A stretch of 64,000 nt of DNA from Bacillus sp. (in: firmicutes) (lineage in GTDB: Bacteria; Bacillota; Bacilli; Bacillales; Bacillaceae_J): positions 1 to 64,000 of the forward strand of contig DUSF01000037.1 in NCBI GenBank assembly GCA_012842745.1, given 5' to 3'. Numbering within the stretch: the first letter of the stretch is position 1; each line of letters opens with the position of its first letter. Position numbers and translations under genes: made by a program. Under the pieces are notes generated by a model, which saw only the letters and a list, made by a program, of their open reading frames with translations, was not told where the DNA came from and ran no database searches. Shown here piece by piece: positions 24,378 to 36,055 of this stretch.

Positions 24378-26345
24378 CTATTTTGTAGCCGCTTTTTTAG
24401 AAGTTAACTCTTTTATTTGTGCTACTGTTGCTGGATCCTCAAGCCCTGTAATATCTCCGGAAACCGTTCCTGCAACAATAATTTCTTTTAAGAGGCGGCG
24501 CATAATTTTTCCACTCACTGTTTTTGGCAGCGTGTCCGTAAAAATAATCGATTTAGGAAGTGCGATTTTGCCAATTTGCTCAATGATGCGCTCATTAATT
24601 TTTTCCTTTAGTTCATCCCTTCCTAGCGAAAGATCATTCAAACGTGCAAAGACTAACGGGACTTCCCCTTTTATTTCATCAGGAATGCCAATGACAGCAG
24701 CTTCGGCTACGCCCCCACATTCCATCACGGCGCTTTCGATTTCCATTGTACTTAAACGATGACCGGCGACATTAAAGGCATCATCTGAACGGCCCACGAC
24801 CCATACATAGCCGTCTTCATCAATTAAAGCAAGGTCACTAGCATAATAGCATCCTTCTACTTGGCTAAAGTAGGCTGCAATGTAGCGCTCTGGCTCCTTC
24901 CAAAGTGTTCGACAAAGCATTGGAAACGGCTTTCGAATGACGAGATTTCCTAACGTCCCTGCTTCAACTGGATTCCCATCCTCATCAACAACAGCTACAT
25001 CCGCACCTAGAAATTGCACTCCTGCAGATCCTGGCTTCATCGGCGTTAACCAAGCGGCGCCAGCTACAGGGCAACCAGCTGTTTCTGTTTGACCCCAAGT
25101 ATTATTTATACAAATATTCTTTTTGCCTAAAATCTCATATGTCCATTGCCATGTCTCCGGATCAAACGGTTCACCAACTAAAGAAATGACATCAAGGCAT
25201 GATAAATCATATTGAGCAACTACATCTTCGCCCATGCTTTTTAACATTCTTAGTGCAGTAGGGGCAGTAAATAGTTTATTCACCCGATATTTTTCAATTA
25301 TTTGATAAAATCTGTCCTTTGTTGGATAATCAATTGCTCCTTCGAATACAACGGTTGTTACACCATTCGCTAAAGCACCTGTAATCCCCCAAATATGCAT
25401 TGTCAGCCAGCCGATATCGGCTGTACACCAGAACACATCGTCATCATGATGATCCATATGGTATTTTGCATAGATGTAATTTTGAACGACAAATGCCATA
25501 CCTGCGTGTACGACACCCTTTGGTTTTCCAGTTGTACCGCTCGTATAAAAGACAATTCCATATTCATTTGCTTCCAATTTTTCAGGCTCACAATTGATGC
25601 TAGCTTTGTTAGTGAGCTCTTGCCACCAAAAGTCACGGCCAGCTTTCATATCAAGCTCCGTTCCTAAACGGTCGACAACGATAACAGCCTCAATAGATGG
25701 GATGTCAGCAATGACCGCATCTACTTTTTCCTTTAAATAAATGACATTCCCGCGTCTAGTTGTTGCATCCGTTGTAACGATTACTTTTGGCTCAAAATTA
25801 ATAAGACGATCCTTCAATGACTTTTCTGAATAGCCTGAAAATATAGTGTTGTAAATGGCTCCGATGCGGAAGCAAGCCAATACTGAAATAATAGCTTCAG
25901 CTAAATTGGGAAGATAGATTGCGACACAATCACCCTTTTGTACTCCAAAAGAGCGGAGGACGTTTGCGAAACGATTTACTTCTGCTAACAGCATATTATA
26001 CGTATAAAATTTTGTATCCCCGTTTTCACCTTCCCAAATAAGAGCGGTACGATTTCCGGCGCCATTCTCAACATGCCTGTCAATTAAATTGACACAAGGG
26101 TTGCTAATTCCACCTTCAAAAAATTTGAAACCAGGAAGTTGTCCGCTCATTGTTTTCTCCCATGGCTCATACCAAATAAGCTCTTTTGCGGCACTATCCC
26201 AAAAGGCATCGGGATCCTGCTGCGATTTTTCTAGAAGCTCTTGAAAAGCTATGCTACTTCCAATTGAGGTTTTCGATTGTTTTGCCTCGCTTGGGTATAC
26301 GAGTGTACTATCCGCAACTACTTTTAAAATTCCACTTACATCCAT
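24378..26345 (-). CDS. Acetyl-CoA-synthetase-like acyl-CoA ligase
   Basis: 655 residues. An ACS N-terminal segment (FQELLEKSQQDPDAFWDSAA, ~34-53) precedes the adenylate-forming core: P-loop YTSGTTGKPKGV, A5 motif NNTWGQTETAG, A8 hinge GRSDDAFNVAGHR, and acetylatable Lys SGKIMRR. In acetyl-CoA synthetases the A5 motif is TWWQTE, where the second Trp caps the acetate pocket; here it is Gly. That predicts an enlarged acyl pocket (propionate, isovalerate or similar), consistent with the operon. It corresponds in position to yngI but is ACS-like. Substrate unproven. Confidence 0.88.
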   Translation of the reverse strand: MDVSGILKVVADSTLVYPSEAKQSKTSIGSSIAFQELLEKSQQDPDAFWDSAAKELIWYEPWEKTMSGQLPGFKFFEGGISNPCVNLIDRHVENGAGNRTALIWEGENGDTKFYTYNMLLAEVNRFANVLRSFGVQKGDCVAIYLPNLAEAIISVLACFRIGAIYNTIFSGYSEKSLKDRLINFEPKVIVTTDATTRRGNVIYLKEKVDAVIADIPSIEAVIVVDRLGTELDMKAGRDFWWQELTNKASINCEPEKLEANEYGIVFYTSGTTGKPKGVVHAGMAFVVQNYIYAKYHMDHHDDDVFWCTADIGWLTMHIWGITGALANGVTTVVFEGAIDYPTKDRFYQIIEKYRVNKLFTAPTALRMLKSMGEDVVAQYDLSCLDVISLVGEPFDPETWQWTYEILGKKNICINNTWGQTETAGCPVAGAAWLTPMKPGSAGVQFLGADVAVVDEDGNPVEAGTLGNLVIRKPFPMLCRTLWKEPERYIAAYFSQVEGCYYASDLALIDEDGYVWVVGRSDDAFNVAGHRLSTMEIESAVMECGGVAEAAVIGIPDEIKGEVPLVFARLNDLSLGRDELKEKINERIIEQIGKIALPKSIIFTDTLPKTVSGKIMRRLLKEIIVAGTVSGDITGLEDPATVAQIKELTSKKAATK

Positions 26346-26388
26346 TTAAAATAACTCCCCCTTTTGTAAATAGGAAATATTAAGCTGA

Positions 26389-27531
26389 TTAACATCCCAA
26401 TTGGCGGGCAATCACAAGTCGTTGAATTTCAGATGTTCCTTCGCCAATCTCCATCAACTTTATATCACGCAAATGGCGCTCCACTTCATATTCACGCATA
26501 TAACCGTAGCCACCATGGATTTGAATCGCCTGGTTACATGCTCTAAAACCAGCTTCTGAGGCAAATAATTTTGCATAAGCGGATTCTTTCGTAAACGGCT
26601 TGCCATTATCTTTTAACCATGCCGCTTTATGTACCATATTACGGGCAAGCTCAATTTCCATCGCCATATCAGCAAGCTTAAATTGAATCGCTTGGAATTT
26701 AGAGATGGATTGTCCGAATTGTGTCCTTTCTTTTGCATAGGCTACCGCCTTATCTAATGCTGCCTGAGCAATTCCGACGGATAACGCTGCGATTGAAATC
26801 CGGCCGCCATCTAATGTATATAAAAATTGTTTAAAGCCTCCATTCGGATCGCCTAATAAATTTTCTTTTGGAACACGAACATCCTCTAGGATTAACTCAG
26901 ATGTATTGGAACCGCGAACACCCATTTTTTCGTAATTGCTATTGATTGTAAATCCTGTTGTATCTGTAGGGACGATAATCGCCGAGATAATATTTTTGCC
27001 GCGCTCATCTTTACCTGTTACTGCCGTTACTGTCACAGTTCTTGCATAACCGGCATTTGTAATCCAGCATTTTTCACCATTAATGACGTATTCATCACCA
27101 TCAAGAACAGCCCTTGTTCTTGTTCCACCTGCATCCGAGCCTGCATTTGGTTCTGTTAAACCAAAACCTGCTAACGCTTCGCCGCTTGCTAGTGGAACTA
27201 AATACTTTTGCTTCTGTTCTTCGGTACCAAAATAATAAATAGGACTGGCACCTAAAGACACGGCAGCAGCATAGCTTAAGCCTGTACCACCACAAGCTTT
27301 GCCAATTTCTTCAACGGCAATCGCATAGGAAATCGTATCGCCACCAGAACCACCATAGTTTTCTGGAAATGGAATTCCTAATAGCCCTAACTCACCCATT
27401 TTCTTAAAAGTATCTGCCGGAAACTCTGACGTTCGGTCAACGTATTCGGCCTTTGGTGCCACTTCCTTTTCAGCAAATGCACGTACCATATCGCGAATCA
27501 TTTGTTGTTCTTTTGTTAATTCAAAATTCAT
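26389..27531 (-). CDS. Acyl-CoA dehydrogenase (isovaleryl-CoA dehydrogenase-like, YngJ)
   Basis: 380 residues. FAD-binding signature GFGLTEPNAGSDAGGTRTRA (~127-146), WITNAGYA, then IQIHGGYGYMREYEVERHLRD and EIGEGTSEIQRLVIARQL at the C-terminus. It oxidises an acyl-CoA to the enoyl-CoA, passing electrons to ETF. First gene of an eight-gene operon whose other products carboxylate and cleave branched acyl-CoAs, so isovaleryl-CoA is the likely substrate. A TetR-type palindrome lies 32 bp before its start. Confidence 0.9.
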   Translation of the reverse strand: MNFELTKEQQMIRDMVRAFAEKEVAPKAEYVDRTSEFPADTFKKMGELGLLGIPFPENYGGSGGDTISYAIAVEEIGKACGGTGLSYAAAVSLGASPIYYFGTEEQKQKYLVPLASGEALAGFGLTEPNAGSDAGGTRTRAVLDGDEYVINGEKCWITNAGYARTVTVTAVTGKDERGKNIISAIIVPTDTTGFTINSNYEKMGVRGSNTSELILEDVRVPKENLLGDPNGGFKQFLYTLDGGRISIAALSVGIAQAALDKAVAYAKERTQFGQSISKFQAIQFKLADMAMEIELARNMVHKAAWLKDNGKPFTKESAYAKLFASEAGFRACNQAIQIHGGYGYMREYEVERHLRDIKLMEIGEGTSEIQRLVIARQLGC

Positions 27532-27562
27532 TTAATTTTCCCCCTCTACCAAATTGAGTTGT

Positions 27563-27576
27563 ACCGACTAGTTGGT
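27563..27576. promoter_or_regulatory. TetR-type operator candidate in front of the leucine operon
   Basis: ACCGACTAGTTGGT is a 14-bp palindrome with a single mismatched pair, located 32 bp upstream of the acyl-CoA dehydrogenase start and next to the TetR gene. Its ACCGAC-type half-site is common among TetR repressors of acyl-CoA catabolism. Confidence 0.6.
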
Positions 27577-27636
27577 CTGTAGATTCCATAAAAAATCTAA
27601 GCATTTTATACTATGTACGAATGGTTATGTTTATGA

Positions 27637-28254
27637 TTATTTTGTTAATAAGAAAGATAAATACGCTGGATTTTCTATAGAATCTTCTGTAAGTAATGAA
27701 TGAAGAATAAGATCATTAAAAATAGCGGCAATCTCTTCAATTGTTTTTTCTCCATCTGCTTTGTACCATTTATATATCCAATTCACCATTCCAAGAATCG
27801 CCATACCCGTGATTTTTACAGGTAGGTGTGAACGAAATTCGCCCGCTTTCATCCCGTCTTCGAGTACTTGAAAAATAATATCCCTGTATTCATCGCGCTT
27901 CTTTTTAATAATTTCGTTATATTCGGGCTTTAAATAGGTGCTTTCTTGGTAAAAAACTGAAATATGTGGCTTATAAAGATCAAAAACCCTTACAAATGAT
28001 AGAATAATAGCATGGAGTCTTTCTGTAGGTGTCGTGTAAGTTTCAATGGCAACATTGGCTTTTTCTAAGACGTAGCTAATGAAAGTATCATGAATCATAT
28101 ATAGTAGTTCATCTTTTGATTTAAAATGGTGATAAAAACCCCCTTTAGATGTACCACTTTCTTTAACAATTTGGTTAACAGTTACACCATGGTACCCATA
28201 TTTTTCAAATAGTTGGATGGCAGTAGAAATGATTTTTACCTTTAGCTGTGACAT
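27637..28254 (-). CDS. TetR-family transcriptional regulator
   Basis: 205 residues. N-terminal helix-turn-helix GVTVNQIVKESGTSKGGFYHHFKSKDELL (~24-52) with the TetR hallmark GGFYHHF. The C-terminal ligand domain (~60-205) resembles acyl-CoA-responsive FadR/YsiA-type regulators. The gene sits directly upstream of the leucine operon and reads into it (105-bp gap). Two different palindromes, 27563-27576 in front of the operon and 28287-28305 in front of itself, are candidate sites. Acyl-CoA as inducer is inferred. Confidence 0.85.
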   Translation of the reverse strand: MSQLKVKIISTAIQLFEKYGYHGVTVNQIVKESGTSKGGFYHHFKSKDELLYMIHDTFISYVLEKANVAIETYTTPTERLHAIILSFVRVFDLYKPHISVFYQESTYLKPEYNEIIKKKRDEYRDIIFQVLEDGMKAGEFRSHLPVKITGMAILGMVNWIYKWYKADGEKTIEEIAAIFNDLILHSLLTEDSIENPAYLSFLLTK

Positions 28255-28286
28255 AGTAAATGACCACCTTGTCTACAATATTATCA

Positions 28287-28305
28287 TGAATATTCTGAAT
28301 ATTCA
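28287..28305. promoter_or_regulatory. Palindrome upstream of the TetR gene (FadR-like box)
   Basis: TGAATATTCTGAATATTCA is a perfect palindrome with 9-bp arms around one base, 33 bp before the TetR start. The outer TGAAT/ATTCA resembles the Bacillus FadR (YsiA) box. Probable autoregulatory site. Confidence 0.6.
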
Positions 28306-28315
28306 ACAAAAACAG

Positions 28316-28348
28316 AAAAAAGCATTAACAAAATTGTCAATGCTTTTA
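28316..28348 (-). terminator. Terminator of parC
   Basis: AGCATTAACAA and TTGTCAATGCT pair with one mismatch around AA; A-run on the left and T-run on the right make it bidirectional. It lies 21 bp after the parC stop. Confidence 0.8.
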
Positions 28349-28368
28349 ATCACCTATATTTATGTGGT

Positions 28369-30807
28369 TTATTCCATGCTCTTATCAATAACAGCCTTCC
28401 AAACTTCCTTTACCTCGCCTTTTTCATCCATATCAATAATAAAGGAGCCATTTGTGTAGCGGTCATTTTCTTTTAAATCAACTGGATTCAAACTTTCAAT
28501 AAAGCCTTTTTCCGTTTTAAAATAAACCATTTGATTTTCATTCGCAGGCAAAATTCCTGCAACTTTATGAGGATTCTTTTTTAATTCCCTAAGCATCACA
28601 ACACCGCGCTTTGCCCTCGATGTTTTTTCGAATTCGTTCCAATTCATCTTTTTGGCTGCACCACGATGAGTGACGAGCACTACGTGTGATTTTTCTTCAC
28701 GATTAAATACAAAACCGCCAACAACAAAATCGTCATCCTTCAAGTTTATGCCTTTGACACCTGCTGCCCGTTGGCCAATAATGCTAACTTCTTCTTCAGC
28801 AAACCATAATCCATACCCTAATTGTGTTCCAATAAATACATCCTTGCCTCCATCTGTAAGGTATACGTCTACGACCTCGTCATCGTCCTTCACATTAATC
28901 GCGACTAGCGGTTTTGAATATCGTTGTGCTTGATATAACGATAATTGCGACCGTTTCACCATTCCATTTCTCGTAAAGAAAAGTAAAAATTCATTTTCGG
29001 TAAATTCACGAATTGGGATTGCTTTGATTAGTTGTTCATCTTTATCAATGGGAATTACATTGGCAACGTGCTGACCAAGGTCTTTCCAACGTATATCTGG
29101 CATTTCATGCACTGGTAAGTATAAATAATTGCCTTTATTCGTAAACAACAGTAGTTTATCTGTCGTATTAATTTCAAATTGACCAAGGAGATAATCATTT
29201 TCCTTCATTCCAAATTCCTTACCGTTTGATGCGTTGTATGATCGAATGGAAGTCCGCTTAATATAGCCATCTTTTGTAACGGTGACAATAACATCTTCAG
29301 AAGGCACCATCACTTCTAAATTAATGACAATTTCTTCTATTTCTTCCTCGATTTTTGTACGACGCGCGTCGGCATATGTTTTTTTCACTACCAATAATTC
29401 TTTTTTTATGACGGCAAAAAGCTTGTTTTCACTGCTTAAAATGCTTGTTAATCCATTTATTTTTTCCAGTAATTCATCAGATTCCTTTTGCAGGGCGGAA
29501 ATGTCTGTATTTGTTAAGCGGTATAGCTGTAAAGTCACAATCGCTTCCGCTTGCAGCTCGGTAAACTGAAACTGAGAGATTAAATTATGTTTCGCATCCC
29601 GTTTATCTTTTGAAGCTCGAATGGTCGCAATCACCTCATCAAGGATGGAAATTGCTTTTATTAACCCTTCGACAATATGTTGGCGCTCTTTTGCTTTATC
29701 AAGCTCATACTGTGAACGGCGCGTTACCACTTCCCTCTGATGGAAAATATAGGCATCAAGCATTTGTGGCAGGCTCATTTGTTTTGGTGTGCGATTATGG
29801 ATCGCAACCATGTTGAAATTATAGGAAATTTGCAAATCAGAATTTTTATATAAATAATTTAATACACCTTCTGCGTCCGCATCTTTCCTAAGCTCAATGA
29901 CAATGCGGAGGCCCGTGCGATCCGTTTCATCTCTTACTTCAGTGATTCCCTCAATTTTTCGGTCGATGCGGAATTCATCTATTTTTTTCACTAAGTTTGC
30001 TTTATTTACATCGTATGGGATTTCATCAATGACAATTTGCTGTCTCCCGCCACGGATGTCTTCAATTACAGCGCGACCGCGGACAACAATCCGGCCTTTT
30101 CCTGTTTCATATGCTTTTTGGATTCCGTCAATCCCTTGAATAATCCCGCCTGTTGGGAAATCCGGGCCCTTAATCACTTGCATTAAATCAGCAACTGAAC
30201 AAGCTGGATTGTCAATTCTCATAATAACGCCATCAATCACTTCACCAAGATGATGCGGTGGAATATCCGTTGCATAGCCGGCTGAGATCCCCGTTGAACC
30301 ATTTACTAATAAATTTGGATACCTCGCCGGTAAAACGGTCGGCTCTAAAATCGTATCGTCAAAGTTAGGTGTAAAATCGACCGTATTTTTATCAATATCC
30401 CGCAATAATTCGGAAGCTATTGCAGACAGGCGTGCTTCGGTATAACGCATCGCTGCCGGTGGATCGCCGTCAATGCTTCCGTTATTACCGTGCATTTCAA
30501 TCAGAACGTTGCGCACCTTCCAATCTTGACTCATCCGCACCATCGCTTCATAAACAGAAGAATCCCCATGGGGATGGTAGTTGCCGATTACATTACCAAC
30601 CGTTTTCGCAGATTTCCGAAATGGTTTATCATGTGTGTTTCCTTCTTGATACATCGCGTACAAAATCCGTCTTTGCACAGGCTTTAATCCGTCCCTCGCA
30701 TCAGGCAAGGCACGGTCTTGAATAATATATTTACTATAGCGGCCGAAACGGTCGCCAATGACATCTTCTAGTGGTAATTCCATTACTTTTTCAAATAAAG
30801 AAGACAA
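28369..30807 (-). CDS. parC: DNA topoisomerase IV subunit A
   Basis: 812 residues. Breakage-reunion domain ~1-480 with catalytic Tyr122 ([11 protein letters not shown]), then six-bladed C-terminal beta-pinwheel. Quinolone-resistance region [13 protein letters not shown] has Ser83 and Glu87 at the positions equivalent to E. coli ParC Ser80/Glu84, i.e. the susceptible state. Start is TTG 30807 with AGGGGGAA upstream, three bases after the parE stop, so the two are translated as a pair. Decatenates daughter chromosomes. Confidence 0.96.
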   Translation of the reverse strand: MSSLFEKVMELPLEDVIGDRFGRYSKYIIQDRALPDARDGLKPVQRRILYAMYQEGNTHDKPFRKSAKTVGNVIGNYHPHGDSSVYEAMVRMSQDWKVRNVLIEMHGNNGSIDGDPPAAMRYTEARLSAIASELLRDIDKNTVDFTPNFDDTILEPTVLPARYPNLLVNGSTGISAGYATDIPPHHLGEVIDGVIMRIDNPACSVADLMQVIKGPDFPTGGIIQGIDGIQKAYETGKGRIVVRGRAVIEDIRGGRQQIVIDEIPYDVNKANLVKKIDEFRIDRKIEGITEVRDETDRTGLRIVIELRKDADAEGVLNYLYKNSDLQISYNFNMVAIHNRTPKQMSLPQMLDAYIFHQREVVTRRSQYELDKAKERQHIVEGLIKAISILDEVIATIRASKDKRDAKHNLISQFQFTELQAEAIVTLQLYRLTNTDISALQKESDELLEKINGLTSILSSENKLFAVIKKELLVVKKTYADARRTKIEEEIEEIVINLEVMVPSEDVIVTVTKDGYIKRTSIRSYNASNGKEFGMKENDYLLGQFEINTTDKLLLFTNKGNYLYLPVHEMPDIRWKDLGQHVANVIPIDKDEQLIKAIPIREFTENEFLLFFTRNGMVKRSQLSLYQAQRYSKPLVAINVKDDDEVVDVYLTDGGKDVFIGTQLGYGLWFAEEEVSIIGQRAAGVKGINLKDDDFVVGGFVFNREEKSHVVLVTHRGAAKKMNWNEFEKTSRAKRGVVMLRELKKNPHKVAGILPANENQMVYFKTEKGFIESLNPVDLKENDRYTNGSFIIDMDEKGEVKEVWKAVIDKSME

Positions 30808-30810
30808 ATT

Positions 30811-32790
<1,980 letters not shown>

Positions 32791-32914
32791 TCAAACATGC
32801 CCTTGAAAAACTATCATACCATAAAGGAACATATTTTCTCACGAAACATCGACAAATTTTGTTCATTATTATTGTAACGATTGAAATTTGTTTCGCAACT
32901 ACTCTTTCTAGAGA

Positions 32915-32946
32915 AAAAGAAAAATCCCTGCTTTTAGCAGAGATTT
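32915..32946 (-). terminator. Terminator of the CoA-binding protein gene
   Basis: AAATCCCTGC (32922-32931) and GCAGAGATTT (32937-32946) pair with one wobble; the A-rich stretch to the left gives a T-run on the minus strand. It overlaps the stop codon. Confidence 0.7.
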
Positions 32947-33364
32947 ATTTTGCTTTTGTCATCGCATGTTCAACCTTAATACAACGGTCCATAATTACAG
33001 TCATGCCATGTTCTTTTAAATATTCATACGCTTCTTCATTTTCAACTCCTAGCTGTGCCCAAAAGATATCTGCGCCAATTTCTACTGCTTCTTTCGCAAT
33101 CGGCGGCAATTTTTCTGATCGTTGGAACACATTAACAATATCAACATGCCCTTCGACATCCTTTAAAGAAGGATATGCTTTCACACCTAGCGCTTCATCA
33201 ATCGTTGGATTAACAGGAATAATTTCATAGCCAGCTTTTTGCATCGCTTCTGCTACCATGTAGGATGTTCTATCAGGTTTGTTTGACAATCCAACAACAG
33301 CAATTCTTTTCTTTGTTTTTAATATTTCGCCAATCTCTTCACGGCTTGGATTTTCAATCGCCAT
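32945..33364 (-). CDS. CoA-binding protein (YccU family)
   Basis: ~139 residues forming a single Rossmann CoA-binding domain: IAVVGLSNKPDRTSYMVAEAM (~22-42) and IIPVNPTIDEALG. Start ATG 33364 (MAIENPSREE) is chosen by GGAGTG upstream and by similarity to the YccU N-terminus. The family resembles the CoA-binding domain of succinyl-CoA synthetase; its role is not known. Monocistronic with its own terminator. Confidence 0.88.
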   Translation of the reverse strand: MAIENPSREEIGEILKTKKRIAVVGLSNKPDRTSYMVAEAMQKAGYEIIPVNPTIDEALGVKAYPSLKDVEGHVDIVNVFQRSEKLPPIAKEAVEIGADIFWAQLGVENEEAYEYLKEHGMTVIMDRCIKVEHAMTKAK

Positions 33365-33536
33365 TTTCATCACTCCAGTCACATATTTTTACATAAATTT
33401 ATTACATACAGAATACCAAAAGATTCTAGGTAAACGCAAAAATACTGCTCTTATTTTTCAAAGTTTTATATACTAATGCCTTTTTTGAATGTTCATGATA
33501 AAATAGAGAAATCTCAATTGAAGGAGTTTTCTTGGA

Positions 33537-34133
33537 ATGATAGTTTTCATTGTATTGTTAGCTTATTTACTAGGTTCCATTCCCTTTGCCCTCATCGTTG
33601 GCAAAATTGGCTATGGCATTGATATTCGTGAACATGGAAGCGGTAATTTAGGCGGGACTAACACATTTCGTGTATTAGGAATCAAGGCTGGCCTAATCGT
33701 AACAATCGCTGATATTTTAAAAGGAACACTTGCGGCAAGCTTGCCAGATTTATTTGGTTTGGATAACCTCCACCCATTGTTAATTGGAAGTATAGCTGTA
33801 ATAGGGCATACGTATCCAATCTTTGCAAAATTTAAAGGTGGAAAAGCAGTAGCAACATCCGCTGGTGTCTTGCTTTTTTATAGTCCATTATTATTTTTTG
33901 TGCTAATTGCATCCTTTTTTATCTCCTTATCTATTTCTAAATATGTGTCCCTTTCTTCGATGATTGCGGGTCTAGTTGGGATTATTTATAGCATCTTTAC
34001 TGGTGACATTCCACTTATAATCGTGATGACTCTCCTCACTTCGTTTGTCACTTATCGTCACCGCGCCAATATAAAGCGGATTATGAGTGGGACAGAACCA
34101 AAAATTAAATGGATGTCAAAAAAATCGTCGTAG
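33537..34133 (+). CDS. plsY: Glycerol-3-phosphate acyltransferase PlsY
   Basis: 198 residues with five membrane helices. The three PlsY motifs are present: [15 protein letters not shown] (~36-50), [21 protein letters not shown] (~95-115), and SLSSMIAG. Transfers acyl groups from acyl-phosphate to glycerol-3-phosphate, the first step of phospholipid synthesis. It lies divergent from the CoA-binding gene and upstream of parE-parC, a common Bacillus neighbourhood. Confidence 0.95.
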   Translation: MIVFIVLLAYLLGSIPFALIVGKIGYGIDIREHGSGNLGGTNTFRVLGIKAGLIVTIADILKGTLAASLPDLFGLDNLHPLLIGSIAVIGHTYPIFAKFKGGKAVATSAGVLLFYSPLLFFVLIASFFISLSISKYVSLSSMIAGLVGIIYSIFTGDIPLIIVMTLLTSFVTYRHRANIKRIMSGTEPKIKWMSKKSS

Positions 34134-34156
34134 GAAGTAGTCCTATGACGATTTTT
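34121..34156 (+). terminator. Terminator of plsY
   Basis: AAAATCGTCGTAGGA and TCCTATGACGATTTTT pair with one mismatch around a 5-nt loop, overlapping the end of the gene and ending in T's. Confidence 0.85.
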
Positions 34157-34257
34157 GTCTATAATTCTATCATATACATATTAAAAACTGTCGCTTTGTA
34201 CCAAAATATAGTAGAATGATAATGTTAATTATTTATTTTAATGGAGGATTTTGATGC

Positions 34258-36000
34258 ATGAAAAAAAGTTTTTCTATTTTACTAGTTTTCTTGACGTTTT
34301 TTTTATTCCCATTATTACCAAAAGCTGCTGAACAGAATGAGCTAGTGTTATTGATGGATACAGACCAAATGTATAACAATGGCATTCTCATTAATGGGCA
34401 GCATAAAACGATTGTAAAGGATGAGGCGATTTATGTTCCTGCTAAATCCGTAATAAATGAGTTAGGTGCTACGTTAGTTTTTGATGCACAGACAAAATCA
34501 TATGTGGCAACGAAAGGCGATGCGACGTTAACTTTTACGAACAATGAAACAACATACAACATTAATAACGTGCCACTCACTACAAAACAAGCTGTTGCCA
34601 TTATTGAAAATGATGTTACATATGTACAGGCCGCAGTTTTAACAGCAGCCTTTGGCCAATCGTTTTCAATTAAAGATCAAAACAAGGTCGTTATTTTTTA
34701 TGAATCAATTGTAGAGCTTCCTGTACCTGTCAACAACCCACCGGTTGCAAAATTCGAAACAAATAAAGATTCCTATAAAATTGGTGAGCCAATTGAATAT
34801 ACTGATTTAAGCACAGATGATAAGGGGATTGTTGATAAGATTTGGATTAATAAGGAGCCTGCCTTTTTTTCAGCAGGTGAAAAAAGCATTACATTGCAAG
34901 TTAAGGATCAAGAAGGTCTAATGGGCTTCTATACGAAGAAAATAACAATTGAGCCTGAAGTGATGTACACGGAAAGAGAATTCGGCCTTAAGTTTACACC
35001 TATTGGCGATAAAATTAAATTCCTTGGTAGCGAGGTTGTGAATTATCCAAACATTGAGGTAGATGATGAAAAAGAAGGCGGGGCGCCGTTAATAAGAGTG
35101 AATAGCCCTGAAAGAATAACAGGTGAACTGATTCATTATACGCAAACATTGCAGGGAACGAACCACTTCACAATTCATAAGCAAAACATTTTGCCAACAA
35201 AAATCAATTTACATTTTGTTGCCCATAATCCAACAGAAGAAGTAGCAACTATTCATGTTTCAAAACTTGGTGTTGGCGGCCCAGCTCTTTATTTATATCA
35301 AATCGGAAAAGCGGCCGTTGGAAATTATTTATTAGCCGTTCAAAATCCTAATAGCTATGAGATTGTCCTTCAGCCTGGTGAAACAAAATCGCTTTTACCA
35401 GCTAAATATCAATCACTTGCACCAGGTTATTCAATGACGGTCTACACAGATGTTGAATCAAATGTCCCTGTAACCTATACAGTTGCAAGTCTTAATGTGG
35501 ATAAAACAATTGAAGACATTCCGATGTTGCCAATAGCAGAACGCGATGGTAGCCATAACCGCGGTATTTTCACTTATTCTGAAAAAGAAAAAACGATTCA
35601 TCGTGTCGTTGGTGAAAAAGAGGAAAGATTAATTATTGGCGATGGTACGATTGATACGTACCAACATGGCTACGATGATTTATCTAAAGAGGAACAGATA
35701 AATAAAGGAAATCGCGGTGTTTTATATACTGTAAACTTTCAAAAAGTGGCACCAAATACAACGGTTGTCGTTAATGCCCGCGGCGGTCAATATGCAGGCT
35801 CCTTTTTAGTAAATGGCAGAGTCATTCAAGCAGTGGAAAACGGGCTTCTTACAAATCCTTCAGAGGGAGCCATTTTATTCCGAACAGGAGCACAGCAAGT
35901 ACCTGTTACAATCCAGTTTATACCTGCTTCAGGAAGCAACTTGCCGCTCAACTTTTTATTTTTGAAGGATAATGCTACAGATGACAGTAAGAAAGAATAA
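34258..36000 (+). CDS. Secreted protein with copper-amine-oxidase-type stalk domain and PKD-like domain
   Basis: 580 residues. Signal peptide ~1-23 (SFSILLVFLTFFLFPLLPKAA). Residues ~28-150 match the stalk domain first seen at the N-terminus of copper amine oxidases (ILINGQHKTIVKDEAIYVPAK, two tandem halves). A PKD-like module follows (~165-232, NNPPVAKFETNKDSYKIGEP). The remaining ~350 residues form a conserved but uncharacterised region. No enzyme motif. Likely an extracellular or wall-associated protein. Two further stalk-domain proteins lie at 36056 and 48896. GGAGG ten bases before ATG 34258. Confidence 0.8.
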   Translation: MKKSFSILLVFLTFFLFPLLPKAAEQNELVLLMDTDQMYNNGILINGQHKTIVKDEAIYVPAKSVINELGATLVFDAQTKSYVATKGDATLTFTNNETTYNINNVPLTTKQAVAIIENDVTYVQAAVLTAAFGQSFSIKDQNKVVIFYESIVELPVPVNNPPVAKFETNKDSYKIGEPIEYTDLSTDDKGIVDKIWINKEPAFFSAGEKSITLQVKDQEGLMGFYTKKITIEPEVMYTEREFGLKFTPIGDKIKFLGSEVVNYPNIEVDDEKEGGAPLIRVNSPERITGELIHYTQTLQGTNHFTIHKQNILPTKINLHFVAHNPTEEVATIHVSKLGVGGPALYLYQIGKAAVGNYLLAVQNPNSYEIVLQPGETKSLLPAKYQSLAPGYSMTVYTDVESNVPVTYTVASLNVDKTIEDIPMLPIAERDGSHNRGIFTYSEKEKTIHRVVGEKEERLIIGDGTIDTYQHGYDDLSKEEQINKGNRGVLYTVNFQKVAPNTTVVVNARGGQYAGSFLVNGRVIQAVENGLLTNPSEGAILFRTGAQQVPVTIQFIPASGSNLPLNFLFLKDNATDDSKKE

Positions 36001-36045
36001 AAGGAGAGCCAGTCATTGTGAAGTGACTGGCTCTCCTTCCTTTTT
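36001..36045 (+). terminator. Terminator between stalk protein and deacetylase genes
   Basis: AAGGAGAGCCAGTCA (36001-36015) and its exact complement (36024-36038) form a 15-bp stem with an 8-nt loop, then CCTTTTTCTTTT. It sits between convergent genes. A related hairpin occurs at 37541. Confidence 0.9.
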
Positions 36046-36055
36046 CTTTTCAACC

